Program-made: the position numbers and the translations under genes
Shown: piece after piece, positions 7,850 to 16,627 of the stretch
Numbering within the stretch: the stretch's first letter is position 1
Layout of the letters: the number at the start of each line of letters is the position of its first letter
Notes under the pieces: generated by a model
Told to the model about the DNA's origin: nothing
Databases searched by the model: none
Seen by the model: only the letters and a program-made list of their open reading frames with translations
Assembly (NCBI GenBank): GCA_027488845.1
Contig: JAIYBC010000049.1
Span: 1-57,707 of the forward strand
Reading direction: 5' to 3'
Source of the DNA: Verrucomicrobiales bacterium
GTDB lineage: Bacteria; Verrucomicrobiota; Verrucomicrobiia; Limisphaerales; UBA9464
Length of the DNA stretch: 57,707 nucleotides

Positions 7850-9148
7850 ATGCATCTCGAATCCCTCATCGAACGCCTGCCCGGGGTCTCCGCGCTCCCG
7901 GCCCGCGGCACGATCCCGGCCACCGAGATCCGCAGCGTCACCTCCGATCCGGACCGCGCCGGACCGGACACCATCTTCGCCGCGATCCCGTCCAGGATGG
8001 CCGCCGATCCGCTGGGAACCCAGACCGCCATCGGCCGCGGTGCTCCGGCCGTGATCTGTCGGCCCGGTACCGTCATCCCCAAGGGCACCCGCCGCATCGT
8101 CGCCGACCAGCCCGGCAGGACCTTCAGCGACGCCGCCGCGGCCCTCAACGGCAACCCCCTCTCCCGCCTCCACCTCTTCCGCGTGGGCCTCGCGGGCCGG
8201 GTCTCCGGCGCGGCGGCGGCCTTCCTCCATGCACTCCTGGAACACGCAGGGCACCGTTCGGCGCTCCTGACCGCCGACGGCGGCCTCGTCGCCGGCCGAC
8301 ATTTTCCGCAGGTGCCGGCGGAATCGGACAGCCACGAATGGCACCGCCTGTTCGCCGCGCACGTCCGCACCGGGGGCACCGCCCTGGTCGTGGAAGACCA
8401 CCCCTCGGTCAACGAGGTCCTGGGCGGCATCGCCCCGCTCGCAGAAACCCGGGTCGGCGACGCCGGCGGTCGCCGGATCCGCCCGGTCGCGCTCCACTGG
8501 CGTGGGAGCCGTGTGCGGATGGACGTCGGTTCCGCGGAGCGGCTCGCGCACACCCCGATCGCCGGTTCGGGAAGCCTCCGCGCCCTCGATGCGGCGATGT
8601 CGGCCTGCGCCGGGGCGGGCGCCGATCCGGTGCGCCTTGCCTCGCTGGTACCCGGGCTCACGCCCGCAACCGGCTTCATGGAACCGGTGCAGGCCGGCCA
8701 GCCCTTCGGCGTCTTCGTCGACGGCGCCAACGATGCGGCCTCCATCCGCGAACTGGTTCGGGAAGCGCGCGAAATGACCCAGGGTGCCGTGATCCTGGTG
8801 ACCGGCGCCGATGCGGGTTCGACCGCACAGACCCGGCAACAGCTGGGCGAGGCGGCCTCCGAGGCGGACCGCGTGATCCTCACCGCCGACAACCCGCGCC
8901 GTATCGGGTTCGCCGCGATCACCGCCGAGGTGCTCCGTGGAACCACCCGGCCCGCCCAGACGGAGCCCGACCGCCAACGCGCGATCCTCTCGGCAATCCG
9001 ACAGGCACGCGCCGGTGACATCGTCCTCCTCGCCGGCAAGGCCCGTCGGCCGGTCCAGGAGATCGACGGCACGATCGTCCCCTGGGACGACCGCTCCCAC
9101 GCCCGCGACTCCCTCGCCGTCCGCGGATGGATTGGAGACCTCACTTGA
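7850..9148 (+). CDS. murE: MurE-like protein, probable pseudoenzyme
   Basis: The gene sits where murE normally lies (ftsI-murE-murF) and aligns with MurE end to end, but at 432 residues it is ~60 shorter. Kept are the N-terminal IRSVTSDPDRAGPDTIFAAI block, the C-terminal-domain DNPR motif (347-350; selects meso-diaminopimelate in true MurE) and PWDDRSHARDSL. Lost are the P-loop, where GTNGKTT should be but GLAGRVSGA (113-121) is found, the EVSSHAL and NLTRDHLDYH segments of the central domain, the YAHTPD motif (now DGANDAAS, 291-298) and GKGHE (now GKARRP). It therefore cannot bind ATP in the usual way and is unlikely to ligate amino acids. The frame is open throughout with host-like codon use, so it is maintained, not decaying. 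Confidence 0.85.
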   Translation: MHLESLIERLPGVSALPARGTIPATEIRSVTSDPDRAGPDTIFAAIPSRMAADPLGTQTAIGRGAPAVICRPGTVIPKGTRRIVADQPGRTFSDAAAALNGNPLSRLHLFRVGLAGRVSGAAAAFLHALLEHAGHRSALLTADGGLVAGRHFPQVPAESDSHEWHRLFAAHVRTGGTALVVEDHPSVNEVLGGIAPLAETRVGDAGGRRIRPVALHWRGSRVRMDVGSAERLAHTPIAGSGSLRALDAAMSACAGAGADPVRLASLVPGLTPATGFMEPVQAGQPFGVFVDGANDAASIRELVREAREMTQGAVILVTGADAGSTAQTRQQLGEAASEADRVILTADNPRRIGFAAITAEVLRGTTRPAQTEPDRQRAILSAIRQARAGDIVLLAGKARRPVQEIDGTIVPWDDRSHARDSLAVRGWIGDLT

Positions 9149-9411
9149 ACCCGGCACGCTCCCATTTCCACGGCCTGGTCGCGGACCCGCTCCACGCAGG
9201 TGGCCTCAGCGCCTCGGCAAGACCACTGGCGCGCACTTGGCTGATGGTGTCGGACACCGAATCGACCGGCGTCGCCGGAGCCATGCGGAAAGGCCTGTCC
9301 GAGGTCCTGCCGCTTCGCTCCGCGAACACCTCCGGAGACGGGATGAACGACGTGTCCAACGGGTCGAAGTCGGTCACCACCCCCGTCCACGCCAGCTTCC
9401 GCCTGAACTGA
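9145..9411 (+). CDS. Small unknown protein between murE-like gene and murF
   Basis: An 88-residue frame starts at a TTG that overlaps the stop of the murE-like gene (TTGA) and ends 4 bases before murF, exactly filling the gap. Its third codon positions are nearly all G or C, as in the flanking genes. It has no signal peptide or membrane segment and is rich in Ser, Thr, Asn and Gly at the C-terminus. I recognise no family. A caution is that a 79-codon frame on the minus strand (9141-9380) shares the same third positions, so composition alone does not decide the strand; the operon fit favours plus. Confidence 0.5.
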   Translation: MNPARSHFHGLVADPLHAGGLSASARPLARTWLMVSDTESTGVAGAMRKGLSEVLPLRSANTSGDGMNDVSNGSKSVTTPVHASFRLN

Positions 9412-9415
9412 CGCG

Positions 9416-10816
9416 ATGGAACCCCTCACCCTCCAGACCTGCATCGAAGCCACCGGTGGAAGGGCTGTCCGCGCGGGTTCCGCCGCCTCGGTGTCCCGCG
9501 TGGAGACCGACTCCCGTTCGGCCCGGCCCGGCGACCTGTTCTTCGCCTTGAAGGGAGAGCGTTTCGACGCGCATGACTTCCTGCCCGAGGTCGTGGCAAG
9601 GGGAGTGGCGGCGGTGGTGGTCCGCAACGGCTCGGAGGGCCGCGTTCCCGACGGTCCGGCGGTGCTTGTCGTCGACGACACCCGCACCGCGTTGGGCCGG
9701 CTCGCCGCGGCCTACCGGCGCCAGCGGGATGTCCGAACCGCGTGCGTCTGCGGATCGAACGGCAAGACCAGCACCAAGGAGATGCTGGCGGACATCCTCG
9801 CGACCCGGTTTTCGACCCTGCGATCCGAGGCCAGCTTCAACAACGACATCGGCGTGCCGCTGAGCCTGCTCCGGATCGGGGCCGGCCACGAGGCCGCGGT
9901 GCTGGAGGCCGGCACGAACCACCCCGGCGAACTGGCGCCCCTGGTCGGGATGATCGCGCCGGATGTCGGCCTGGTCCCCAGCATCGGCCGGGAACACCTC
10001 GAACACTTCGGCGACCTGGCCGGCGTCGTCGAGGAGGAGTCCGCCTTGGGCCGCGGACTTTCCCGGCACGGGGTCCTGGTCCTCGGAGGCGACATGCCAT
10101 CCGCCGACGTCCTTGCGGCCTCGACGCGGGCCAGGGTCGTCCGCGCGGGCTTCGGCGGCGGGAACGACTGGCAGGTCCGCCTCACGGCCACGCGGTGGGA
10201 GAGCACATCGTTCCGGCTGACCGCCCCTCTTCCGGAATGGTGTCTCGAGTTCGAACTGGGGGTCCCCGGCCGACACATGGTCGCCAACGCCGCCGTCGCG
10301 CTGGCCGCCGCCGCCGCCATGGGTGCGGAACCGGAACCGGCGCGCCGCGCCCTCGCCGCATTCCGCGGGGCCAAACAGCGGCTCCAATGGACCGAGCACG
10401 CCGGTGTGCGGTTGCTGGATGACACCTACAACGCGAACGCCGATTCGATGCTGGCCGCGCTGCAGACCCTCTCCGACCTCCCGTGCGCCGGACGCCGTGT
10501 GGCGATCCTCGGGGACATGGCGGAATTGGGCTCGCATGCCGGGGAGGCGCACCGGGAGGTCGGAGCCGCCGCCGGAAGACTGGGTCTCGACGTGCTCGTG
10601 GCCATCGGGCGCCATTCGGAACTGACGCGGGAGGCGGCGGTCGGCACCACGACGCGACTCTCGTTCCCGGATGTCGAATCCGCCCTGCCGGCAGTGCGTG
10701 ACCTGCTCCGGAACGGAGACACCGTGCTCGCCAAAGCCTCCCGTTCCAGCCGGCTGGAACGGGTGATCGAAGGACTCCGCGAACACCTCAGGTCCGGGGA
10801 ACCGCCCTCCAACTGA
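9416..10816 (+). CDS. murF: UDP-MurNAc-tripeptide--D-Ala-D-Ala ligase MurF
   Basis: MurF is the last cytoplasmic Mur ligase and adds D-Ala-D-Ala to the UDP-MurNAc-tripeptide, using ATP. The 466-residue protein is complete. It has DSRSARPGDLFFALKGERFD at the N-terminus, the P-loop GSNGKTSTKE (Lys117), AVLEAGTNHPGELAPL, the PSIGREHLEHFGD segment, and the C-terminal-domain LLDDTYNANADSMLAAL and ILGDMAELG motifs. In contrast to the murE-like gene upstream, every catalytic element is in place. Its activity needs tripeptide made by MurC, MurD and MurE, none of which is encoded intact in this cluster. Confidence 0.96.
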   Translation: MEPLTLQTCIEATGGRAVRAGSAASVSRVETDSRSARPGDLFFALKGERFDAHDFLPEVVARGVAAVVVRNGSEGRVPDGPAVLVVDDTRTALGRLAAAYRRQRDVRTACVCGSNGKTSTKEMLADILATRFSTLRSEASFNNDIGVPLSLLRIGAGHEAAVLEAGTNHPGELAPLVGMIAPDVGLVPSIGREHLEHFGDLAGVVEEESALGRGLSRHGVLVLGGDMPSADVLAASTRARVVRAGFGGGNDWQVRLTATRWESTSFRLTAPLPEWCLEFELGVPGRHMVANAAVALAAAAAMGAEPEPARRALAAFRGAKQRLQWTEHAGVRLLDDTYNANADSMLAALQTLSDLPCAGRRVAILGDMAELGSHAGEAHREVGAAAGRLGLDVLVAIGRHSELTREAAVGTTTRLSFPDVESALPAVRDLLRNGDTVLAKASRSSRLERVIEGLREHLRSGEPPSN

Positions 10817-10819
10817 ACC

Positions 10820-11944
10820 ATGCTGTACCGCCTCTCCGAACTGTTCCCACAGGTTCCCTGGTCCGTGTTCAAGTACGTGACCTTCCGGAGCGCCGGCGCC
10901 GCGGTCACCGCGTTGCTGCTTTCCTGGATCCTAGGGCCCCGCGTCATCGCGTGGCTCAGGGACCTCCGTTTCCGGCAGGAATACCGGCCGAAGGACGTCC
11001 GGGGCGGAGAAGACCCGGCAGCGGCCGCGGCCGACCTCGCCAAGCGGGGGACTCCCACCATGGGAGGAATCCTGATCGTCCTGGTCTTGGACATCACCGT
11101 GTTCCTCTGGGCCCGCCCGAACACCATGGTTCTCCTGACCATGCTCTCGCTGCTCGTGCTCGCCTTCCTCGGCTTCTACGACGACTGGCTCAAGGTCACC
11201 AAACAGGACGCCGGCGGGGCGAAGTCCCGACTGAAGCTCGTCGTCCAGACGACCTTGGCCTTCGGCATCGGGATCTACCTTTGGATGCGCCCGTCCACCC
11301 GGGTGCTGGTCAGCGACATCCAGGTGCCCTTCCTCAAGGAACCCCTGCTCATCGGAGTGCCGATCCTCGGGATCCTCCTCGCCGGATTGACCATCATCGG
11401 GAGTTCCAACGCCGTGAACCTCACAGACGGCATGGACGGCTTGGCCATCGGGTGCACGCTGATCGTCGCGGTGGTCATGCTGATCCTCACCTACCTCGCG
11501 GACAACGTGAAGCTGGCCGCCTACCTCCAGATCCCCCATGTGCGGGAGACGAGCGAGTTGACGGTCGTCTGCGCGGCGTTGATCGGGGCCTGCCTGGGAT
11601 TCCTTTGGTTCAACTGCCACCCGGCGGAGGTCTTCATGGGCGACACCGGCAGCCTGGCCCTCGGCGGCACCCTTGGGATCATGGCGGTGCTCATCCACCA
11701 ACCGTTCGTGCTCATGATCGCCGGCGGGGTCTTCGTCGCCGAGGCGCTCAGCGTCATGCTCCAGGTCGGGTGGTTCAAATACACGCGGAAGAAGTACGGC
11801 GAAGGACGGCGCATCTTCCGGATGTCGCCGCTCCACCACCATTTCCAGAAGCTGGGGTGGAAGGAGTCGAAGGTGGTCACCCGCTTCTACATCGCCGGGA
11901 TCCTCTGCGCCGTGATGGCCCTGAGCACCCTCAAGATCCGGTGA
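10820..11944 (+). CDS. mraY: Phospho-MurNAc-pentapeptide transferase MraY
   Basis: MraY joins UDP-MurNAc-pentapeptide to undecaprenyl phosphate, making lipid I on the inner face of the membrane. The 374-residue protein has about ten membrane segments and the family signatures GTPTMGGILI, AFLGFYDDWLKV (Asp-rich loop), SNAVNLTDGMDGLAIG, EVFMGDTGSLALGG and SPLHHHFQKLGW. It starts 3 bases after murF. In most clusters murD follows, but here there is a 394-base gap and then a LysM lipoprotein gene. Confidence 0.97.
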   Translation: MLYRLSELFPQVPWSVFKYVTFRSAGAAVTALLLSWILGPRVIAWLRDLRFRQEYRPKDVRGGEDPAAAAADLAKRGTPTMGGILIVLVLDITVFLWARPNTMVLLTMLSLLVLAFLGFYDDWLKVTKQDAGGAKSRLKLVVQTTLAFGIGIYLWMRPSTRVLVSDIQVPFLKEPLLIGVPILGILLAGLTIIGSSNAVNLTDGMDGLAIGCTLIVAVVMLILTYLADNVKLAAYLQIPHVRETSELTVVCAALIGACLGFLWFNCHPAEVFMGDTGSLALGGTLGIMAVLIHQPFVLMIAGGVFVAEALSVMLQVGWFKYTRKKYGEGRRIFRMSPLHHHFQKLGWKESKVVTRFYIAGILCAVMALSTLKIR

Positions 11945-12338
11945 ACACGCCCACCAAGGAAACCCGGGACACGCCTTCGAAAGGCGGATTTCCCCATCTT
12001 TCCAAGCCGCGGGACGGGATGCTTCTTGCCCCTCCTGCGGCCCGGGCTTTAATCGTTTTGCGAGCCGGCGGAATCCGTCCGGTCGCTGCCAGTGTCTGTC
12101 GCGACGGCGACCGGTGCGAACCCCCATTTGTTCCAGCGGCTGCCGGAAGGCTTCGGGTCCCGACGATCCGAGTCCATTCCGGCGTCCCTGCGGCCTCCAC
12201 CCGGAGTGGAGGCGACATCGCGTTCCGTCCGGGACGCGCATCCCATTTCGCCACGGCACGGGTGGAGGACCCGGCCGCAACGAACCCGCCCCACCCAATC
12301 CTCGAACCGCGACGCCGCGACGTCGTCACCAACCAAGA
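11945..12338. other. 394-base gap where murD is normally found
   Basis: No murD-like sequence is visible in any frame, and the best open frame (a GTG at 11941 read to 12342) has mixed third-position composition unlike the neighbours. The gap contains a hairpin, GCCTCCAC (12193-12200) pairing with GTGGAGGC (12206-12213) around a 5-base loop, and a short AT-richer patch near 12045-12062 that could be part of a promoter for the LysM gene and the genes after it. It is the largest gap in the otherwise tightly packed cluster. Confidence 0.5.
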
Positions 12339-13241
12339 ATGAGCACACCCAACCCGCTGGTCCCCCAGGGCTCGAACCTCGAGCAGGCGGCCCGCAGCAA
12401 GTCCACCCTCAGCATCGCCGCGTTCATCGTCGGCGCACACGCCGCCGTCTTCCTCGGCCTCCTGCTGATCGGCTGCAACAAGGAGAAGCCCGCCGGCGAA
12501 TCCGGTCTCGTCGACGGCCAGGCGCCCGCTTCCGACTCCGCCGTGACACCGGGAACCGGCTTCAACGACACCAACTCCACGGCCGTGGTCACCAACGCCG
12601 TCGATCCCTACGCGCAACCGGTCTCGTTCCCTGGATCCGCTCCGACGAACGCGGTCGCCACCTCGACGCCAATCTCCCCGATCCCGCCCCAGCTTCCCGT
12701 CGATCCGATCGGTGGTCAGGCCCCTTCCCAGCCCATGGAGGCGCCTTCGGGCGGCGGCGAGTACACCGTCAAGTCCGGTGACATCGCCTACAACATCGCC
12801 AAGAAGAACGGAGTCTCCCTGAAGTCCCTCAAGGAGGCGAATGCCGGGATCGACCTGGGCCGGCTGAAGATCGGACAGAAGATCCAGCTGCCCGCCGCCT
12901 CCGCGAAGCCGGCCACCGGGGTCGCCGCCGGCACCGAGGCCACGGAAGGCGCTGCGCCCTCCTCCACCACGGCCTACACGGTCAAGGGCGGCGACACCCT
13001 CACCCGCATCGCCAAGAAGTTCGGGACCACGGCGAAGGCGATCCGCGGGGCCAACGGACTCCAAAGCGACGTCATCAAGGTCGGTCAGAAGCTGAAGATC
13101 CCGGTCAAGGCCGCCGCCGCACCGGCCCCCGCGTCCGAGCCCGCCCCGGCGTCCAATCCGGTTCCGGCCGCCGGACCGGCCGCCGGCTACGCGCCGCCGC
13201 CGTACAACCCGGCTCCCGCCGCCGGAAGCCAGCCCCAGTAA
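12339..13241 (+). CDS. LysM-repeat lipoprotein in the dcw cluster
   Basis: The 300-residue protein has a basic N-terminus, a hydrophobic stretch and a lipobox-like LLIGC ending in Cys46, so it is probably a lipoprotein anchored in a membrane. A Thr/Pro/Ser-rich linker follows, then two LysM domains, at about 142-186 (YTVKSGDIAYNIAKKNG...) and 213-257 (YTVKGGDTLTRIAKKFG...), and an Ala/Pro-rich tail. LysM domains bind N-acetylglucosamine in peptidoglycan. It has no catalytic domain. It occupies the place of murD between mraY and ftsW, which suggests a role in recognising or holding septal peptidoglycan. A plain membrane anchor without lipidation is also possible. Confidence 0.88.
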   Translation: MSTPNPLVPQGSNLEQAARSKSTLSIAAFIVGAHAAVFLGLLLIGCNKEKPAGESGLVDGQAPASDSAVTPGTGFNDTNSTAVVTNAVDPYAQPVSFPGSAPTNAVATSTPISPIPPQLPVDPIGGQAPSQPMEAPSGGGEYTVKSGDIAYNIAKKNGVSLKSLKEANAGIDLGRLKIGQKIQLPAASAKPATGVAAGTEATEGAAPSSTTAYTVKGGDTLTRIAKKFGTTAKAIRGANGLQSDVIKVGQKLKIPVKAAAAPAPASEPAPASNPVPAAGPAAGYAPPPYNPAPAAGSQPQ

Positions 13242-13272
13242 TCCGAACGGCATCCGCCCCGCCCCACCGCCC

Positions 13273-14418
13273 GTGCGCACCACCTCGCTCATCCTGCTGC
13301 TGACCGTGAGCCTCCTGCTCGCGCTCAGCATCACCATGTTGTCGAGCGCGGTGATGCTCTACTCGACCTTCCAGTCGATGGTGGCGGTGCAGGCGGGGGC
13401 GATCGCCGCGGGGATCGTGGGCATGTGCGCCCTCTGGCGCCTGGACTACCGGTGGTTCGTCCGGAACCACTGGTGGACCTACGCCGCGGCGACAGCCCTG
13501 CTCGTCCTCGTCCTCTCGCCGCTGGGCACCTTCCGCAACGGCGCCCAGCGCTGGGTCTTCGGCATCCAGCCGGCCGAGTTCGCCAAGATCTCCCTCCTGC
13601 TGACCCTCGCCGCCTGGTGCGCACGCCACGAGGCACGCATCCGGCTGGGGCGGCCGGGGATCGCCTTCGTCTGGGGATTCCTCCTGCCGGGCCTGCTCGT
13701 CCTCCCCCTGCTGGCGCTGCTCTACAAGCAGCCCGACCGCGGAACCCTCATCCTCTACGGAGTGGTGACCGTCGTGATGCTGCTGCTGGCGGGGCTCCAT
13801 TTCGGCTACGCGGCGATCGCGGCGGCCATGGGCGGCCTGCTGGGTTTCCACTTCTACAACACCAGCGAGATGGTCCGGAAACGCCTCGATGCGTTCCTCC
13901 ACCCGGAACTGTACCGCGAGAGCACCGGATCACAGGCCCTGAAATCCCTTGCCGCACTCCGCGAGGGCGGCATCCACGGCACCGGACTTGGGACCGGTGT
14001 CATCAAGCTGAGCATCCCGGAACAGCACACGGACTTCATACTGCCCGTCATCGGCGAGGAACTGGGGCTCGTCTTCACGCTCGCCGTCGTGGCCGCGTTC
14101 GTCGTCATCCTCTGCTGCGCCGTCCACATCGCCTCCCGTGCCGCGGATTCGTCCGGTCGCCTGCTCGCGGGCGGGATCGGATTCCTCATCGCCGGCCAGG
14201 CCGCCATCAACGTGGCGGTGGTCACCAATTCGATGATCAACAAGGGGATGCCCCTGCCTTTCGTGAGCCGGGGCGGCTCCAGCATGATGGCCATGCTCGC
14301 CCTGGTCGGACTGCTCCTCTCCATCGCGCGCCAAGCCCCGGAGGTCGCCGAGCGGAACCGGTCCATGGCGGGAAACCCGTTCGACGGAACCGAGATCGAA
14401 TCCCTGCCCGCCCGATGA
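13273..14418 (+). CDS. ftsW: SEDS-family glycosyltransferase FtsW
   Basis: FtsW polymerises glycan strands at the septum together with FtsI. The 381-residue protein has about ten membrane segments and the SEDS signatures RWVFGIQPAEFAKI, the QPDRGT motif, IPEQHTDFILPVIGEELG and PFVSRGGSSMM. The last motif has Arg where FtsW usually has Tyr or Asn (PFVSYGGSS). The start is a GTG at 13273, 31 bases after the LysM gene. The stop overlaps murG by 4 bases. RodA is the alternative, but the location favours FtsW. Confidence 0.95.
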   Translation: MRTTSLILLLTVSLLLALSITMLSSAVMLYSTFQSMVAVQAGAIAAGIVGMCALWRLDYRWFVRNHWWTYAAATALLVLVLSPLGTFRNGAQRWVFGIQPAEFAKISLLLTLAAWCARHEARIRLGRPGIAFVWGFLLPGLLVLPLLALLYKQPDRGTLILYGVVTVVMLLLAGLHFGYAAIAAAMGGLLGFHFYNTSEMVRKRLDAFLHPELYRESTGSQALKSLAALREGGIHGTGLGTGVIKLSIPEQHTDFILPVIGEELGLVFTLAVVAAFVVILCCAVHIASRAADSSGRLLAGGIGFLIAGQAAINVAVVTNSMINKGMPLPFVSRGGSSMMAMLALVGLLLSIARQAPEVAERNRSMAGNPFDGTEIESLPAR

Positions 14419-15641
14419 CCTCCCCGAGTTCCTCGCTCCACGTGGCCATCGCCTGCGGCGGCACCGGTGGACACCTCTTCCCCGGTCTCGCGGTCGGGCG
14501 TGAACTGGTCGCCCGGGGCAGCCGGGCGACGCTGCTCGTCTCCCCGAAGGAAGTGGATCAGACCGCGGTTGCGGGACTCACCGGACTCTCGGTGGCGACC
14601 CTGCCCGCCACCGGGCTCCAGGATGGACGCCACCTCGCGTTCGCCCTCGGGTTCTGGCGTGCGTTCCGCACGTCTTCGAGCCTCTTCCGCACCCGCGGTG
14701 GACGCCCGGACGCCTTGCTGGCCATGGGCGGATTCACCGCCGCCCCTCCGTTCCTGGCGGCCCGGCTGCGGGGTGCAGCCACCTTCCTCCACGAATCCAA
14801 CACCGTGCCCGGCCGGGCGAACCGCCTTCTTTCCCGCTTTGTGGACCGGGCCTTCATCGGTTTCCCGGAAGCCGCCACCCGCCTGCCGTCCGCCGTCTGC
14901 GAGTGCGTCGGCACCCCGGTCCGGGACGCCATCGCCCAACTGCGGAACCATCGCGATGTGGCCTCGGCCCGAACGGCGCTGGGCCTCGATCCGCAGCGTC
15001 CGGTGCTGCTGGTCACCGGCGGCAGCCAAGGCGCCCGCGGTCTCAACCGTCTGGTCTCCGCCGCCCTGCCCGCCTTGGCCCTCGCCGTGCCGGACCTCCA
15101 GTTCATCCACCTCTCCGGCACGCCCGACCTCGAGACGGTCCGCACCGCCCACCGCCCCTTCGGCCAACGCTCCGTGGTCCGACCATTTCTCGCCGAGATG
15201 CACCTTGCGCTCGCCGCCGCCGACGCCGTCGTGAGCCGGGCCGGAGCCTCCTCGATGGCGGAACTGGCCGCCCTCCGGCTTCCTTCGGTTCTGGTGCCCC
15301 TTCCCACCGCCACCGACAACCACCAGGCCCACAACGCCGACTCCTTCGTCCGGGCCGGGGCCGCGATCCGGCTCGACCAGGATTCCGCCACCGCCACCGG
15401 ACTCGTCGAGGCCGTCGTCTCGATCCTGTGCGGCGGATCCCACCGTGGCGGACTCCAGATGGGGCTGGAGCGGATGGATCGCCCCGGGGCGGCCGCGGGC
15501 ATCGCCGAAGCCATCCTTTCCCACCTGCGGGAACCCTTCACGCAGGCCGCGCGCCGAATGGTCCCCGCACCCCGCAAGCCGACGCCCGCGGAACACCGCG
15601 ACGCCACCGCCGTCCTGATTCCCGCCAAGGAGACCCCATGA
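14415..15641 (+). CDS. murG: MurG, lipid II-forming GlcNAc transferase
   Basis: MurG adds GlcNAc from UDP-GlcNAc to lipid I on the cytoplasmic face of the membrane. The N-terminal glycine loop is IACGGTGGHLFPGLAVG, followed by AMGGFTAAPPFLAA, FLHESNTVPGRANRL, the VTGGSQGARGLN block, and the donor-binding SRAGASSMAELAAL and LPTATDNHQAHNA. At 408 residues it is ~40 longer than usual because of a basic, Pro-rich C-terminal tail. It overlaps both ftsW and murB by 4 bases. murC, which usually sits between murG and murB, is absent. Confidence 0.97.
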   Translation: MTSPSSSLHVAIACGGTGGHLFPGLAVGRELVARGSRATLLVSPKEVDQTAVAGLTGLSVATLPATGLQDGRHLAFALGFWRAFRTSSSLFRTRGGRPDALLAMGGFTAAPPFLAARLRGAATFLHESNTVPGRANRLLSRFVDRAFIGFPEAATRLPSAVCECVGTPVRDAIAQLRNHRDVASARTALGLDPQRPVLLVTGGSQGARGLNRLVSAALPALALAVPDLQFIHLSGTPDLETVRTAHRPFGQRSVVRPFLAEMHLALAAADAVVSRAGASSMAELAALRLPSVLVPLPTATDNHQAHNADSFVRAGAAIRLDQDSATATGLVEAVVSILCGGSHRGGLQMGLERMDRPGAAAGIAEAILSHLREPFTQAARRMVPAPRKPTPAEHRDATAVLIPAKETP

Positions 15642-16627
15642 GCACTCCCCTCCGACTTTCCTCCGAGGCCCTGGCCCCGGACGACGAAGCGGCCGCGCTC
15701 CACGCCGAGGCCGTTTCGAACCTCTTCCGCGACCTGCAGATCCTGCTCCCGACGGACACCCTCATCCGCCGCGACGAACCGCTCGCAAAACGCACCACCC
15801 TCCGCGTCGGAGGCCCCGCCGACCTGCTCGTCGAACCCGGCAGCGACCCCGCCCTCGCCTTGGTCCTCGAGACCGCCCGCCTCCGCGGGCTGCCCGTGAC
15901 CGTCATCGGCCGCGGCTCGAACCTGCTCATCCGGGACGGCGGCGTCCGTGGCGTCGTGGTCTCCCTGGGCCACCCCCATTTCTCCCGCGTGGAAATCCGG
16001 GGCGAACGCATCACCGCCGGCGCCGGCGCCCGACTCAAGACGATCGCCCACGAAGCCCGCAGGGCCGGGCTCACCGGACTCGAGTTCTTCGAGGGAATCC
16101 CCGGCGCCCTGGGCGGCGCGCTCCGGATGAACGCCGGCGCCATGGGCGCCTGGACCTTCGACGCCGTCGAGTCGCTGCGTTACATGAGCCGTGGAGGCGT
16201 GATCTCCGAAGCCCCCGCCTCCGGGATCCCCGTCGAATACAGGGCCTGCCCGCTGCTCCGGACCCACATCGCCCTCGGCGCGGTGCTGAAGGCGACGCCG
16301 GCCGATGCCGAGGCCATCCGGACGCGCATGGACCAGTTCTCCCGCAAACGCTGGGACAGCCAGCCCAGCGAACCCAGCGCCGGCTGCACGTTCAAGAACC
16401 CGCTTCCAACCGTCCCCGCCGGACGTCTCATCGACGAGCTCGGCCTCAAGGGCACGCGCATCGGCGACGCCATGGTCAGCCCGGTGCACGCCAACTTCTT
16501 CGTCAACCTCGGCAACGCCACGGCCAAGGACGTCCTCACCCTGATCGAGGTGATCCGCACCCGCGCCCGCGAAGCACGCGGGCTCGAACTGGAGACCGAG
16601 GTCGAGATCCTGGGGGAGGACGCGTGA
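15638..16627 (+). CDS. murB: UDP-N-acetylenolpyruvylglucosamine reductase MurB
   Basis: MurB reduces enolpyruvyl-UDP-GlcNAc to UDP-MurNAc with NADPH and FAD. The 329-residue protein has the FAD-binding TLRVGGPADLLVEP and IGRGSNLLIRDGGVRG blocks, the FFEGIPGALGGALRMNAGAM motif, a catalytic-loop region PSAGCTFKNP and the C-terminal VHANFFVNLGNATAKDV. The motifs SAGCTFKNP and the length fit a type I or IIb enzyme; I did not resolve which. A strong ribosome site (AAGGAG) precedes the ATG. It overlaps murG and ddl by 4 bases. Confidence 0.97.
   Translation: MSTPLRLSSEALAPDDEAAALHAEAVSNLFRDLQILLPTDTLIRRDEPLAKRTTLRVGGPADLLVEPGSDPALALVLETARLRGLPVTVIGRGSNLLIRDGGVRGVVVSLGHPHFSRVEIRGERITAGAGARLKTIAHEARRAGLTGLEFFEGIPGALGGALRMNAGAMGAWTFDAVESLRYMSRGGVISEAPASGIPVEYRACPLLRTHIALGAVLKATPADAEAIRTRMDQFSRKRWDSQPSEPSAGCTFKNPLPTVPAGRLIDELGLKGTRIGDAMVSPVHANFFVNLGNATAKDVLTLIEVIRTRAREARGLELETEVEILGEDA

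Noticed and set aside
7850-9148. MurE motif loss caused by a frameshift or sequencing error
   Set aside because: The alignment to MurE stays in one frame from start to stop, and motifs before and after the lost regions are in register.
11945-12338. Possible murD remnant
   Set aside because: No Mur ligase motif is visible in any frame and the gap is far too short for the gene.
11941-12342. Open frame starting at GTG overlapping the mraY stop
   Set aside because: Third codon positions are mixed, unlike the neighbours, and the translation is low-complexity with no recognisable feature.
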